64,000 bases of DNA, from positions 186,001 through 250,000 of the forward strand of contig JAFLTW010000001.1 in assembly GCA_022509085.1 (NCBI GenBank). Reading direction: 5' to 3'. Both the position numbers and the translations under genes were made by a program. A model generated the notes under the pieces. It ran no database searches. It was not told where the DNA came from and was given only the letters and a program-made list of their open reading frames with translations. Origin of the DNA: Muribaculaceae bacterium. GTDB taxonomy: Bacteria; Bacteroidota; Bacteroidia; Bacteroidales; Muribaculaceae. Of this stretch, positions 63,777-64,000 are shown in pieces; position 1 is the stretch's first letter, and each line of letters opens with the position of its first letter.

Positions 63777-64000
63777 TTATTTTGAAACCGGGAAAAAGGG
63801 GAGAGGAATTTCAGTGAGTAAATACTTTCTCGAGTTAAGCGCTTTGGCGAGTGAAAGGGCCACATGGCCCATAGTGCGTCGCAGATTCACCTCCACACAA
63901 GGATAGAGCGTTCCTTGGCTGTCGGCCATCATATCCACACCCATCACTCCGACAAACTTACCCGCAATCTCCGCTCGGATAAACTCCTGCTGACGGAGTA
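63777..64000 (-). CDS. ATP-grasp-like protein, C-terminal end only
   Basis: The last 73 or so codons of a minus-strand gene run to the right edge without a stop. The segment FVGVMGVDMMADSQGTLYPC followed by VEVNLRRTMGHVAL fits an ATP-grasp C-terminus, in which the Glu and Asn of EVN bind the Mg ions. The N-terminal part is outside the window, so substrate is unknown. The stop is directly followed by the DUF2520 ATG. Confidence 0.65.
   Translation of the reverse strand, partial: LRQQEFIRAEIAGKFVGVMGVDMMADSQGTLYPCVEVNLRRTMGHVALSLAKALNSRKYLLTEIPLPFFPVSK

Overview
The window is chromosomal DNA of a Bacteroidales bacterium. Signs of this are the promoter grammar (TTTG, about 20 bases, TAnnTTTG), the near absence of Shine-Dalgarno sites, and families typical of the phylum: DUF4290, DUF5686, DUF5106, OmpP1/FadL-like, DcaP-like, AmpG-like MFS, SPOR and YtxH proteins. 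Gene content and moderate GC would fit Muribaculaceae or a close family, but that rank is an inference. The region is ordinary core genome. I see no CRISPR array, prophage, intact insertion sequence or rRNA operon, and one tRNA gene (Cys, GCA).

Layout. 2-4027 (+) is the 3' part of a TamB-like gene. 4107-6837 (-) holds prs and a cytoplasmic GH13 enzyme. 6917-13574 (-) is a compact run ftsY-rimO-M13 peptidase-MFS-isochorismate synthase closed by a clear terminator. 13637-17232 (-) is nrdD-nrdG plus a DUF5106/thioredoxin-like protein. 17450-18790 (+) is a single-domain malic enzyme. 18845-25832 (-) is serC-serA-small membrane ORF-dxs-trkA-trkH. 25938-27868 (-) is a HAD phosphatase and rarA. 27925-34511 (+) holds an FAD protein-tsaB, then DUF4290-murA-rimM-acidic protein-OmpA-like-MBL hydrolase. 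34532-37676 (-) has a 49-aa ORF, an ECF sigma factor, prmA and an envelope cassette with two YtxH paralogues. 37889-49270 (+) is an envelope block (Trp/Gly-rich exported protein, two outer-membrane barrels, LPG-synthase-like membrane protein) running into uvrA, CYTH and DUF5686. 49359-50738 (-) is tryptophanase. 51021-55231 (+) is HU, an HU-TM-LysM protein, a TonB receptor and an HMA protein. After tRNA-Cys come uvrB-ygiQ (-), tpiA-SPOR-folE-ROK kinase (+) and, at the right edge, ATP-grasp (partial)-DUF2520-maf (-).

The most unusual item is the HU-transmembrane-LysM protein at 51305-52747. Its domain order would put a DNA-binding domain in the cytoplasm and a peptidoglycan-binding domain in the periplasm, in an operon with a plain HU, so it is a candidate physical tether between nucleoid and cell wall. 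Other points are a MurA with Asp in place of the fosfomycin-target Cys, promoters of uvrB and nrdD whose -7 element ends four bases before the ATG (probable leaderless mRNAs), two overlooked small ORFs, a TonB receptor/HMA pair that looks like soft-metal acquisition, and a pair of 25-bp direct repeats that could be the relic end of a mobile element.
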